Of a stretch of DNA of 64,000 bases, positions 55,751-64,000 are shown piece after piece. Position 1 is the stretch's first letter. Each line of letters begins with the position of its first letter. The notes below the pieces were generated by a model. The model searched no databases and had not been told where the DNA came from. It saw only the letters and a program-made list of their open reading frames with translations. Source of the DNA: Brachionus manjavacas (lineage: Eukaryota; Rotifera; Eurotatoria; Ploima; Brachionidae); NCBI GenBank assembly GCA_019054805.1, contig JAHQIY010000040.1, forward strand, positions 62,001 to 126,000, written 5' to 3'. Both the position numbers and the translations under genes were made by a program.

Positions 55751-55992
55751 AATCATGTTGCACGAATACTTATATTTCAATTCATGTAAACAATCAAAGG
55801 GTATTTAACATTTATTTTTCATTTGCTCCGTTGTAAAAATATTTTTATGTAAAGATATTTTATATAAAGCAATGATTTCTAGGGTTTTCGGGGTTAGTGT
55901 TCGCTTCGAGTAATGGCTCTATGTTGAAAAAATGTTGCATTTAGGGGTTGCCAAATTCTGAATATGATTCATAGTACACAAAGTATCTTTGA

Positions 55993-56004
55993 ATTGTATA
56001 CAAT
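55993..56004. promoter_or_regulatory. candidate GntR-type operator near gcl
   Basis: ATTGTATACAAT, a perfect 12-bp palindrome, 16 bp before the gcl start codon. FadR/FCD-type GntR regulators often bind TTGTATACAA. With the aceB-proximal site it suggests common control of both directions. The 313-bp region holds no gene. Confidence 0.55.
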
Positions 56005-56020
56005 CGAAATGGAGGTTCGC

Positions 56021-57796
56021 ATGGCAAAGATGAAGGCAATTGAGGCGGCGGTAGAAGTACTTAAGAAGGAAGGTGTAGACATTGCCTTCGGTGTTCCTGG
56101 CGCAGCGATTAACCCAATGTACGCGGCAATGAAAAAGCTCGGTGGTATTGATCACGTACTTGCTCGCCATGTGGAAGGTGCTTCGCATATGGCAGAAGGT
56201 TACACGCGTACCAATCAAGGTAACATCGGCGTGTGTATCGGCACATCGGGTCCAGCAGGCACAGATATGATCACCGGATTGTATTCTGCATCAGCGGACT
56301 CAATTCCAATCCTTTGTATTACAGGGCAAGCGCCACGAGCTCGCCTGCATAAAGAAGATTTCCAAGCAGTAGATATCGAATCTATTGCTAAACCCGTCAC
56401 TAAGTGGGCGACAACCGTACTAGAGCCAGCACAGGTGCCACGTGCATTCCAGCAGGCGTTTCACCTAATGCGCTCAGGCAGACCAGGCCCGGTACTGATT
56501 GACTTACCGTTAGATGTTCAGCTGACGGAAATCGAGTTTGATATTGATACTTATGAACCGTTAGAGGCATACCAGCCAAAAGCAACACGTGCTCAGGTAG
56601 AAAAAGCCATCGAAATGATGTGTGAGTCTGCTAATCCAGTGATCGTTTCTGGTGGCGGTGTTATTAATGCGGGAGCTGAAGCGTTACTGCAACAGTTCGC
56701 TGAAATTACAGGTGTTCCTGTGATTCCAACTCTGATGGGGTGGGGTTCCATCGCGGACGACCATGAACTGATGGCAGGTATGGTTGGTCTGCAAACGGCG
56801 CATCGTTACGGCAACGCAACCTTGCTTGAATCCGACTTTGTGTTTGGTATCGGTAACCGATTTGCTAACCGCCACACGGGGTCTTTGGATGTGTATACCA
56901 AAGGGCGTAAGTTCGTTCACGTTGATATAGAGCCGACTCAAATTGGGCGTGTGTTCTGTCCGGATCTTGGTATTGTTTCTGATGCCAAAGCAGCACTTGA
57001 ACTGCTGGTGGAAGTGGCGCGTGAATGGCGTGACGCAGGTAAATTACCAAACCGCAGCGCGTGGGTTGGCGAATGTCAGCAGCGTAAAGCGACGATGTTA
57101 CGTAAAACTCACTATACCGACGCTCCGATTAAACCAATGCGCGTTTATGAAGAGATGAACAAAGCATTTGGTCGCGATACTTGTTATGTCAGCACGATTG
57201 GTCTCTCTCAAATTGCGGCAGCGCAGTTCCTACACGTGTATAAGCCACGTCATTGGATTAACTGTGGTCAAGCTGGCCCGCTAGGTTGGACGACACCTGC
57301 CGCACTTGGCGTACGTGCCGCGGATCCTAATCGCGATATCGTTGCTATCTCTGGTGACTACGACTTCCAATTCATGATTGAAGAGCTGGCCGTTGGCGCA
57401 CAGTTTAACCTGCCGTATATCCATGTTTTGGTAAACAACTCTTACCTTGGTCTGATTCGCCAAGCGCAGCGTCAGTTCGACATTGATTATTGTGTTCAGT
57501 TGGCGTTTGAGAACCAGAATGCACCAGAGCTCAACGGCTACGGTGTTGACCATGTGACGGTTGTTGAAGGCTTAGGTTGTAAAGCGATTCGAGTGACTGA
57601 CCCAGAGCAGATGCAAGAGGCGTTTGCTCAAGCGAAAGAGTTAATGAACAAGCACAAGGTGCCTGTTGTGGTTGAAGTGATTCTAGAGCGCGTAACCAAC
57701 ATTGCGATGGGCGTCGAGATTGACTCAATCAATGAGTTCGAAGCCTTGGCAGAAAGCGCTGACGACGCACCAACGGCGTTAATCAATAACAGCTAA
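56021..57796 (+). CDS. gcl: glyoxylate carboligase (tartronate-semialdehyde synthase)
   Basis: 591 residues from the ATG at 56021 (SD GGAGGTTCGC; the frame is open to 55964). ThDP-dependent enzyme of the acetolactate synthase family. Diagnostic for Gcl, the usual catalytic glutamate is valine: V51 in [13 protein letters not shown]. ThDP/Mg site in [16 protein letters not shown]...VNNSYLG. It joins two glyoxylates to tartronate semialdehyde and CO2. First gene of gcl-hyi-glxR. Confidence 0.96.
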   Translation: MAKMKAIEAAVEVLKKEGVDIAFGVPGAAINPMYAAMKKLGGIDHVLARHVEGASHMAEGYTRTNQGNIGVCIGTSGPAGTDMITGLYSASADSIPILCITGQAPRARLHKEDFQAVDIESIAKPVTKWATTVLEPAQVPRAFQQAFHLMRSGRPGPVLIDLPLDVQLTEIEFDIDTYEPLEAYQPKATRAQVEKAIEMMCESANPVIVSGGGVINAGAEALLQQFAEITGVPVIPTLMGWGSIADDHELMAGMVGLQTAHRYGNATLLESDFVFGIGNRFANRHTGSLDVYTKGRKFVHVDIEPTQIGRVFCPDLGIVSDAKAALELLVEVAREWRDAGKLPNRSAWVGECQQRKATMLRKTHYTDAPIKPMRVYEEMNKAFGRDTCYVSTIGLSQIAAAQFLHVYKPRHWINCGQAGPLGWTTPAALGVRAADPNRDIVAISGDYDFQFMIEELAVGAQFNLPYIHVLVNNSYLGLIRQAQRQFDIDYCVQLAFENQNAPELNGYGVDHVTVVEGLGCKAIRVTDPEQMQEAFAQAKELMNKHKVPVVVEVILERVTNIAMGVEIDSINEFEALAESADDAPTALINNS

Positions 57797-57814
57797 CAGA
57801 ATAAGGAAATCAAA

Positions 57815-58591
57815 ATGGCAAAGTTTGCAGCAAATTTATCCATGTTGTTTACCGAATTGGACTTCGAAGATCGCTTTGAGGCCGCAGCAAAGGCGGGTTT
57901 TAGTGGCGTAGAGTATTTATTTCCTTACGCCTTAGAAGCCGATCAAATCAAGGAGAAACTTGATGAAAACCAACTTACCCAAGTGCTGTTCAACCTTCCG
58001 GCCGGCGATTGGGAGGCGGGCGAGCGCGGTATCGCGGTGGACCCAAACCGAATTGAAGAGTTTCAAGCAGGCGTCGCCAAGGCCATTGAATACGCCAAAG
58101 TATTGGGTAATACCCAAATCAACTGCCTCGCAGGGATCGTTCCACAAGGGGTAAGCCAACATGATGCGTATGCGGCGTTTGTTATCAACCTACGTTATGC
58201 CGCGCAGGCTCTAAAAGAGGCTGGCATTCGCTTAGTGATTGAAGCCATCAATACGCGTGACATCCCGGGATTCTTCCTCAACACCACTGAGCAGGCGAAA
58301 GCGGTGATGAAAGAAGTGGGTAGTGACAACCTGTTTATTCAGTACGACATCTACCACATGCAGATCATGGAAGGAGACCTAGCGCCAACCATGAGTGCCA
58401 ACATCGACCAAATTGCCCATGTGCAGTTAGCCGACAACCCAGGCAGACATGAACCGGGTACTGGGGAGATTAACTACCCATTCGTCTTGAAACATCTTGA
58501 TGAGCTTGGTTATCAAGGGTGGGTTGGTTGCGAGTACAAGCCGAAAACCACCACCACTGAAGGCTTAGATTGGATCAACCTATACCGCTAA
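57815..58591 (+). CDS. hyi: hydroxypyruvate isomerase
   Basis: 258 residues, TIM barrel of the xylose-isomerase-like group: KFAANLSMLFTELDFEDRF, FNLPAGDWEAGERGIAVDP, VIEAINTRDIPGFFLNT, IQYDIYHMQIMEGDL, WVGCEYKPK. Interconverts hydroxypyruvate and tartronate semialdehyde. 18 bp after gcl. Confidence 0.95.
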   Translation: MAKFAANLSMLFTELDFEDRFEAAAKAGFSGVEYLFPYALEADQIKEKLDENQLTQVLFNLPAGDWEAGERGIAVDPNRIEEFQAGVAKAIEYAKVLGNTQINCLAGIVPQGVSQHDAYAAFVINLRYAAQALKEAGIRLVIEAINTRDIPGFFLNTTEQAKAVMKEVGSDNLFIQYDIYHMQIMEGDLAPTMSANIDQIAHVQLADNPGRHEPGTGEINYPFVLKHLDELGYQGWVGCEYKPKTTTTEGLDWINLYR

Positions 58592-58602
58592 GTGCGGTCT
58601 GT

Positions 58603-58620
58603 GCCCACCAAAGGGTGGGC
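58603..58620 (+). other. intercistronic hairpin between hyi and glxR
   Basis: GCCCACC-AAAG-GGTGGGC; no T tract, so probably an mRNA-stability element or weak attenuator. Confidence 0.5.
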
Positions 58621-58641
58621 TAACGTTACGGAGAACAGAAT

Positions 58642-59538
58642 ATGAAAATTGCATTTATTGGTACAGGTATTATGGGCCGCCCAATGGCAGCGAACTTGCA
58701 AAAAGCCGGTTATGACATTGTGCTATCTGATCACTTTAATCCCGCGCCAAAAGACTTGGTGGATGCAGGAGCTCAAGTTGTTAACTCTGCGCAAGCAGCC
58801 GCTGAAGCGGCAGACGTTACTATTCTTATGGTGCCAAATACACCACAAGTAGAAGATGTGCTATTTGGTGAGAAAGGTGTTGAAGCTGGCCTAAATTCGG
58901 GTGGCGCTGAAGGTAAGCTTGTGATCGACATGAGCTCAATCTCACCAATGGCAACCAAAGCGATTGCTGCGCGCATCAATGAAAGTGGTGCACAGTACCT
59001 AGACGCACCAGTGTCTGGCGGTGAAGTCGGTGCGGTTAACGCTACGCTAAGCATCATGGTGGGTGGCGCGCAAGAAGCGTTTGATAAAGCTCGCCCTCTA
59101 TTTGAGGTGATGGGCAAAAACATCACGCTAGTCGGTGAAAATGGCGCAGGTCAAACTTGTAAGGTCGCCAACCAAATTATTGTGGCACTTAACATTGAAG
59201 CGGTTTCTGAAGCGCTGGTGTTTGCTTCAAAAGCGGGCGCTGATCCAGCACGTGTGCGCCAAGCGCTACTAGGTGGGTTTGCAAGCTCTAAGATCTTAGA
59301 AGTCCACGGTGAGCGTATGATTGAAGGCACGTTTGATCCTGGATTCAGAATCTCGTTGCACCAGAAGGACTTAGATCTAGCGCTAACGGGTGCCAAAGAG
59401 TTGGAAGTTGCACTGCCTAATACGCAAAACGCGCAAGAGCTGTTTGAAGAGTGTGCGGCTCAAGGCGGGCAGGACTGGGATCACTCAGCGCTGATTAAAG
59501 CGATTGAGAAGCGCTCAGGCCATTCGATTCGAGATTAG
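58642..59538 (+). CDS. glxR: tartronate semialdehyde reductase
   Basis: 298 residues of the beta-hydroxyacid dehydrogenase family: IAFIGTGIMGRPMAANLQKA (NAD site), DAPVSGGEVGA (substrate loop), catalytic Lys in GQTCKVANQI, and RISLHQKDLDLAL. Reduces tartronate semialdehyde to D-glycerate. Confidence 0.95.
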   Translation: MKIAFIGTGIMGRPMAANLQKAGYDIVLSDHFNPAPKDLVDAGAQVVNSAQAAAEAADVTILMVPNTPQVEDVLFGEKGVEAGLNSGGAEGKLVIDMSSISPMATKAIAARINESGAQYLDAPVSGGEVGAVNATLSIMVGGAQEAFDKARPLFEVMGKNITLVGENGAGQTCKVANQIIVALNIEAVSEALVFASKAGADPARVRQALLGGFASSKILEVHGERMIEGTFDPGFRISLHQKDLDLALTGAKELEVALPNTQNAQELFEECAAQGGQDWDHSALIKAIEKRSGHSIRD

Positions 59539-59909
59539 GGTCTACTGCCTCTAGTTTCCGTCTGGGATAGCAAGGACTCCTCTCCCTCGCTATCCCATAC
59601 CAATCACGACAAGCAATTGGTGGTGATTGGTATCTATATATCAATCTTGCTGACTAGCCGTTGTGGGGGAAATCAGTCGGATTGATATTACTTAAATCGC
59701 GTAGTTTTTCGTCTCCTTTTGTACGCGTTCCCGTTGTAAGGCAACAGGTAGAGGCTCGTTCGGGCCTCGTCTTAGCAGGCACCTGGCGTGCTTACATCGG
59801 GATTTTTTCTTGGTTACTCAGCTGCAGGCACTGTTGGCGCAATAAAAGCGCGGGGGAGTTGTGCTATGTTAGCCCTAGGAAGAGTAAGGCTTCGAGTACG
59901 AGTAAAGAG
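59539..59909. other. 371-bp region between glxR and cdaR
   Basis: Holds two inverted repeats: GGGATAGC...GCTATCCC (about 59564-59597) and ACCAATCAC...GTGATTGGT (about 59600-59632), neither with a T tract. The cdaR frame is open back to 59661, but the encoded residues there (Cys/Arg/Ser-rich) do not look like a CdaR N-terminus. Confidence 0.5.
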
Positions 59910-61052
59910 ATGCAGTTAAATACGTTAATCGCGAGACAAATCGTTGAGCGCGCGACAAAAATTATCCAGTTTCCCGTTAATGTGATGGATGAGAACGGGA
60001 TAATTATCGGCTCAAGCGATCCAGCGCGATTGCACCGAACCCATGAAGGCGCCTTATTGGCGATACATGACAACCGAACAGTTGAAATTAATCATACGGT
60101 TGCCAGTACTCTGATTGGTGTAAAAGAAGGGATTAACTTGCCCATTTTGCATCAAGACAGTGTGATTGGTGTAGTCGGTATTTCAGGGCAGCCTGAAGAG
60201 GTCAGGCGCTATGGCGAACTGGTTAAGATGACCGCTGAACTCATCGTTGAGCAAGCTGATTTAATGGCTCAGATTCAGTGGAATAAACGTCATAGAGAAG
60301 AGCTACTGCTGCAGCTAATACAGGGTTCAACCTTAAATGAAACCCAGCTGCTATCGATAGCAGAACGATTAGATTTGGATTTAGCTCAGCCAAGGATCGC
60401 TGCCACAGTTAAGGTGATACCTAAGCAAGGTCAACCTTTGACGTTAGAGCAGTTGCAGAAGCTAGTGCACCTGTTGGAGTACCCAGAGCGAGACAACATT
60501 GTGGGTATTGTGTCTGTCTCTCAAAACGAAGTTGTCGTGCTCAAGCCAGTGACTTTAGTCGACAATACATGGAGCAAAGCTGAAGAGAAAAAGCGGGTTA
60601 AACGCCTGCTTAAGCGGATCGCTCAAGAGGCGGACTTTACGGTCAAAATCGCCATGGGAGAGTATTTCCCCGGCCTTACCGGGTTATCTCGCTCTTATGA
60701 AACGGCCAAGGCGACCTTAGCTTGTAGCGATGAAAGCAAAGACGCGATCTTATTTTATCAGGAGCATAAGCTGTCGGTTCTGATTGATAATTTGAAGCAA
60801 GATGAGTGGCGTCGCAATCAGATAAGTCACCCGATTGAAGTTTTGCAGCAACACGATAGTAAAGATGTTCTGGTTAAGACGTTAAAGGAATTTTTTGCTC
60901 AGGATTGCGATCTGGCTCAAACCTGTGCAGCTCTCCATATTCACCGCAATACATTGCGTTACCGAATAGAAAAGATTGAAGAAGTTACAGGTTTAAAAAT
61001 CAATAAGTTAGACCATAAAGTTCAACTGTATTTAGCCCTAAAATGTGTGTGA
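59910..61052 (+). CDS. cdaR: CdaR-family sugar-diacid/glycerate regulator
   Basis: 380 residues from the ATG at 59910, where the family consensus begins (MQLNTLIARQIVERA). The N-terminal diacid-recognition domain (FPVNVMDENGIIIGSSDPARL, HEGALLAIHDNRTVEI, LPILHQDSVIGVVGISG), a central GGDEF-like region, and the C-terminal PucR-type HTH (TCAALHIHRNTLRYRIEKIEE). CdaR activates glycerate/galactarate genes in E. coli; here it lies between glxR and gntP-glxK, presumably their activator. Confidence 0.92.
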   Translation: MQLNTLIARQIVERATKIIQFPVNVMDENGIIIGSSDPARLHRTHEGALLAIHDNRTVEINHTVASTLIGVKEGINLPILHQDSVIGVVGISGQPEEVRRYGELVKMTAELIVEQADLMAQIQWNKRHREELLLQLIQGSTLNETQLLSIAERLDLDLAQPRIAATVKVIPKQGQPLTLEQLQKLVHLLEYPERDNIVGIVSVSQNEVVVLKPVTLVDNTWSKAEEKKRVKRLLKRIAQEADFTVKIAMGEYFPGLTGLSRSYETAKATLACSDESKDAILFYQEHKLSVLIDNLKQDEWRRNQISHPIEVLQQHDSKDVLVKTLKEFFAQDCDLAQTCAALHIHRNTLRYRIEKIEEVTGLKINKLDHKVQLYLALKCV

Positions 61053-61190
61053 ATACTTGAAGGTTTTTGTCAATATGCACAAAAATGTTCGTTTTAGATA
61101 ATAATAAATCTGTCATTTTGCATAAAGAATTTATTTGTCTCTGCTCTTACTCTTCAGGCAGTTCACAAAATAATCGGAAATAACAACAAA

Positions 61191-62456
61191 ATGATAGAAG
61201 TCACTACCCTTGGTGCGTTGACCGCTTTGGTCGTCGCCATTGCCCTTATTTTGAAAAAAGTGCCGCCTGCGTACGGCATGATCATTGGTGCCTTAATTGG
61301 TGGTGTCGTTGGTGGTGTATCACTGACTGACACTGTTTCACTGATGATTGGTGGTGCGCAAGGCATCGTTACTGCGGTACTCCGTATTCTTGCCGCTGGT
61401 GTACTAGCGGGCGTCTTGATTGAGTCGGGTGCGGCAACTTCGATTGCCGAAACCATAGTGAAAAAAGTGGGTGAAACACGCGCGCTTCTTGCACTTGCTA
61501 TCGCGACGATGATTTTGACTGCGGTTGGTGTATTTGTCGACGTTGCTGTTATTACGGTGGCACCAATTGCACTCGCGATTGCACGCCGCGCTGATATCTC
61601 TAAGACCGCAATTTTGCTAGCCATGGTGGGCGGCGGTAAAGCGGGTAATGTGATGTCACCAAACCCGAATGCGATTGCAGCAGCTGACGCGTTTAATGTC
61701 CCACTGACATCGGTGATGGCGGCAGGTGTGATTCCTGGTTTGTGCGGCTTGGTATTGGCTTACTTCATCGCAAAAAAACTTGTAAACAAAGGCTCTAAAG
61801 TGGATGCGTGTGAAGTGGTAGAAGTAGATCATTCGCGTCTACCCGCTTTTAAGGCAGCGATTGTTGCACCATTGGTTGCGATTGCACTGCTGTCGCTACG
61901 CCCGATAGCTGGTATTAACGTAGACCCATTAATTGCGCTTCCTTTAGGTGGCCTTATCGGTGCCGTAGTAATGGGGCGCTTTGCAGATACCAATCACTTC
62001 GCTGTTGCCGGTCTTAGCCGTATGGCACCAGTCGCGGTAATGTTGCTTGGTACGGGTACATTAGCGGGCATTATTGCTAACTCTGGCCTTAAAGATGGAT
62101 TGATTGATGTATTAACGGCATCTGGATTGCCTTCATTCTTACTGGCACCAATTTCAGGTGCAATGATGGCACTGGCAACAGCGTCGACAACGGCGGGTAC
62201 GGCAGTCGCTTCAAGTGTATTTAGCGGCACAATTTTAGAACTCGGAGTGCCAGCATTAGCAGGCGCTGCAATGATTCACTCGGGAGCGACAGTTCTCGAT
62301 CACATGCCACATGGCAGCTTCTTCCATGCGACAGGTGGCGCAGTGCACATGGATATTCGCGAACGTCTGAAGTTGATTCCATACGAGTCTGCGGTAGGTC
62401 TAATGATCGCCTTCGTCTCGACCATGATGTTCGGTGTGTTTGGTTTATTTGTTTAA
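61191..62456 (+). CDS. GntP-family permease (probable glycerate transporter)
   Basis: 421 residues, about 11-12 hydrophobic helices: LVVAIALILKKVPPAYGMII, GGKAGNVMSPNPNAIAAADA, GALLGTLAGIIANSGLKD-like segment, HSGATVLDHMPHGSFFHATG. GntP proteins carry gluconate or related hydroxy acids; the following glycerate kinase gene (3 bp apart) argues for glycerate. Confidence 0.92.
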   Translation: MIEVTTLGALTALVVAIALILKKVPPAYGMIIGALIGGVVGGVSLTDTVSLMIGGAQGIVTAVLRILAAGVLAGVLIESGAATSIAETIVKKVGETRALLALAIATMILTAVGVFVDVAVITVAPIALAIARRADISKTAILLAMVGGGKAGNVMSPNPNAIAAADAFNVPLTSVMAAGVIPGLCGLVLAYFIAKKLVNKGSKVDACEVVEVDHSRLPAFKAAIVAPLVAIALLSLRPIAGINVDPLIALPLGGLIGAVVMGRFADTNHFAVAGLSRMAPVAVMLLGTGTLAGIIANSGLKDGLIDVLTASGLPSFLLAPISGAMMALATASTTAGTAVASSVFSGTILELGVPALAGAAMIHSGATVLDHMPHGSFFHATGGAVHMDIRERLKLIPYESAVGLMIAFVSTMMFGVFGLFV

Positions 62457-62465
62457 GGATTGAAA

Positions 62466-63602
62466 ATGAAGATTGTAATTGCTCCTGATTCGTACAAAGA
62501 AAGTTTAACTGCTATGGAAGTGGCGACTGCGATTGAAAACGGCTTTAAAAAAGTAATGCCAGACGCAGAGTTTGTTAAGTTACCAATGGCTGATGGCGGT
62601 GAAGGTACTGTGCAGTCATTAGTTGATGCAACGGGTGGTCGCATTGTCACTGCAACAGTGACAGGGCCTTTAGGTCAGCCTGTTGAAGGTTTCTACGGCT
62701 TGTTGGGCGATGGCTCTACAGCCGTGATTGAGATGGCTGCAGCATCGGGTTTGCACCTTGTTGAATCCGCAAAGCGTAACCCACTGTTAACGACGACCTA
62801 TGGGACTGGCGAATTGATTAAAGCGGCACTTGATGCCGGGGTGAAACATATTATTGTGGGCATTGGTGGCAGTGCGACCAATGATGGTGGTATTGGTATG
62901 GCCCAAGCGTTAGGGGCTCGCTTGCAAGACGAACAAGGCGCTGATCTAGCTTATGGTGGTGGGGCGCTTGAAAAACTAGCTCGCATTGATTTGTCTGGTC
63001 TAGATAGCCGCCTAGCTGATGTTAAGCTAGAAGTGGCGTGTGATGTTGATAATCCACTGTGTGGCCCAAAAGGCGCGTCTCATATATTTGGCCCGCAAAA
63101 AGGTGCAACACCTGAAATGGTAGAGCAGCTAGATAGCAACCTAGCTCACTACGCTGAGGTGATTCGCCGAACTAACGGTAAAGAAGTGATAGACCAAGCT
63201 GGCGCAGGTGCTGCGGGTGGTCTTGGTGCGGCTCTACTTGGTCTGTTTGATGCGAGCCTACGCCCAGGCATCAGCATTGTTATGGATGCAGTCAATCTGG
63301 CGGAAGTGGTAAAAGATGCGGACTTAGTGATTACTGGTGAAGGTCGTATCGATAGCCAAACCATTCATGGCAAAACACCAATTGGTGTCGCTCGCACTGC
63401 CAAACAGTACGACTTGCCTGTGATTGGTATTGCGGGAAGCATCGCGCAAGATTGCCACGTTGTGCATGAGCACGGCATTGATGCCGTCTACAGTGTAGTG
63501 TTGGGGGCAACCGATCTACCGACTGCACTTAAAGAAGCGGCATTCAACGTCGAGATGACCTCACGCAACGTTGCCGCTGCACTGGCAATGACGTTTAAAT
63601 AA
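62466..63602 (+). CDS. glxK: glycerate kinase (GarK/GlxK type)
   Basis: 378 residues from the ATG at 62466 (SD AAGGAT). Type 1 glycerate kinase: KIVIAPDSYKESLTAMEVA, LPMADGGEGTVQSLVDATGG, IIVGIGGSATNDGGIGMAQA, CDVDNPLCGPKGASHIFGPQ, GAGAAGGLGAAL, VITGEGRIDSQT. Gives 2-phosphoglycerate, feeding glycolysis/gluconeogenesis. Ends the gntP-glxK operon. Confidence 0.95.
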   Translation: MKIVIAPDSYKESLTAMEVATAIENGFKKVMPDAEFVKLPMADGGEGTVQSLVDATGGRIVTATVTGPLGQPVEGFYGLLGDGSTAVIEMAAASGLHLVESAKRNPLLTTTYGTGELIKAALDAGVKHIIVGIGGSATNDGGIGMAQALGARLQDEQGADLAYGGGALEKLARIDLSGLDSRLADVKLEVACDVDNPLCGPKGASHIFGPQKGATPEMVEQLDSNLAHYAEVIRRTNGKEVIDQAGAGAAGGLGAALLGLFDASLRPGISIVMDAVNLAEVVKDADLVITGEGRIDSQTIHGKTPIGVARTAKQYDLPVIGIAGSIAQDCHVVHEHGIDAVYSVVLGATDLPTALKEAAFNVEMTSRNVAAALAMTFK

Positions 63603-63608
63603 CTTCCC

Positions 63609-63621
63609 TTTACACTGTAAA
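63609..63621. promoter_or_regulatory. parS2: parS2 centromere site 8, overlapping a terminator
   Basis: Perfect TTTACACTGTAAA beginning 7 bp after the glxK stop; its last bases are the first bases of the terminator stem. Confidence 0.9.
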
Positions 63622-63647
63622 CGGCCGCTAGTTAGCGGCCGTTTTTG
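63620..63647 (+). terminator. terminator after glxK
   Basis: AACGGCCGCTA-GT-TAGCGGCCGTT followed by TTTG; very stable GC stem. Confidence 0.88.
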
Positions 63648-63707
63648 TATTAAAGAGCATCGAATCATTAGGGTATTTAGCCCCGATATGCACTCTAGCT
63701 AATTGCG

Positions 63708-64000
63708 TTATCCGCGACGATCAAACTCGTTATGAATAAGTACGATACATTGAGACGCAAACAGCATTTGAGGCCCAAGGCTGACCTTTTGTGTGCCTAA
63801 ACGCTTAAGACTGTTCCAACTCTTTTTCGGCATTGGAATGTGGTCGGTTAGGATAAAACAAGCATTGCCATCAAACGGCTCGTCACGAATGTCCGTGCCC
63901 TTTTTATCAAGTAAGTAGAGCGTATAGTCTTCTGCCAAGCGCTGAACCAGTTTTTCAAAGCTGATGGTTTCGACACTTAAGCCGCCTGCCACATTGCGCA
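63708..64000 (-). CDS. TrmY/DUF358-like tRNA methyltransferase (C-terminal part)
   Basis: About 97 codons visible; the gene continues past the right edge, so no start is present in the window. The C-terminal residues (ETISFEKLVQRLAEDYTLYL, FILTDHIPMPKKSWNSLKRL, KVSLGPQMLFASQCIVLIHN) match the SPOUT-fold COG1901 family of pseudouridine N1-methyltransferases, with the knot region GPQMLFASQC. In bacteria the substrate is not certain. Confidence 0.85.
   Translation of the reverse strand, partial: RNVAGGLSVETISFEKLVQRLAEDYTLYLLDKKGTDIRDEPFDGNACFILTDHIPMPKKSWNSLKRLGTQKVSLGPQMLFASQCIVLIHNEFDRRG

Noticed and set aside
55845..55866. ATTTTTATGTAAAGATATT as a third MarR operator
   Set aside because: Only one arm matches the 52.9-kb elements; likely AT-rich chance.
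55930..55965. TTGGCA...TGCAA on the minus strand as a sigma-54 promoter for aceB
   Set aside because: The GG-to-GC spacing is 14 rather than 12 bases, which sigma-54 promoters do not tolerate.
59661..59909. 83-codon N-terminal extension of the CdaR frame
   Set aside because: Non-ATG start, Cys/Arg/Ser-rich residues unlike the family; the family start fits the ATG at 59910.

Overview
The window comes from the second chromosome of a Vibrio (Gammaproteobacteria) and carries its replication origin. The proof is internal. There is a full-length RctB initiator at 19862-21832, and beside it an array of six regularly spaced GATC-centred 12-mers, a DnaA box and an AT-rich unwinding segment with six ATCA repeats. 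A chromosome-II type ParA2/ParB2 pair lies at 16428-18624. Eight perfect copies of the 13-bp palindrome TTTACANTGTAAA, the published parS2 centromere motif, are spread over the 64 kb. The species is not identified.

Left arm (about 0.1-14 kb, all on the minus strand): a FapA/DUF342 protein, then one long chemotaxis operon of the 'cluster III' type. It reads STAS, CheY, CheA, CheW, CheW, an Aer2-like soluble receptor with three haem-type PAS domains and a C-terminal WEEF tail, CheR, CheD, CheB, a second receptor broken by a frameshift, a second STAS protein and a SpoIIE-type response regulator/phosphatase. Next come tmcA, parB2-parA2, the origin and rctB. An IS3-family element of 1,308 bp with a 3-bp target duplication sits between rctB and its terminator. 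Further RctB 12-mers continue past the IS, into a three-gene operon (two Dpp/Opp-type ABC ATPases and a hypothetical protein) that has a strong Fur box at its head.

Middle (26-50 kb): small Vibrio proteins, a YebC-family regulator, a Sel1/LprI-like exported protein, several regulator-plus-enzyme pairs (LysR with SDR, HxlR opposite a double cupin, LysR opposite a YdhR-like monooxygenase), a leucine-rich-repeat protein kinase, and a complete L-ascorbate (ula) system. The ula system has ulaG-ulaR transcribed leftwards and ulaA(IIC-IIB)-ulaC-epimerase-HAD-ulaD-ulaE rightwards. Then come a sugar acetyltransferase, a cold-shock gene followed by two tiny coupled ORFs, and a DUF134 / NifX-like / NqrM-like trio with a perfect 22-bp palindrome in the NifX-like promoter.

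Right part (50-64 kb): MFS and EamA transporters, a YedK-type DNA-crosslink protein, a MarR regulator with two matching operators, and a glyoxylate/glycerate utilisation region. In that region aceB-glcG are transcribed leftwards; gcl-hyi-glxR, cdaR and gntP-glxK are transcribed rightwards. Together they can condense glyoxylate to tartronate semialdehyde, reduce it to glycerate, phosphorylate glycerate, or send glyoxylate to malate. The window ends inside a trmY-like methyltransferase gene on the minus strand.

No tRNA, rRNA, CRISPR array or prophage was seen. Assignments rest on reading the proteins and DNA by eye; no database search was run.
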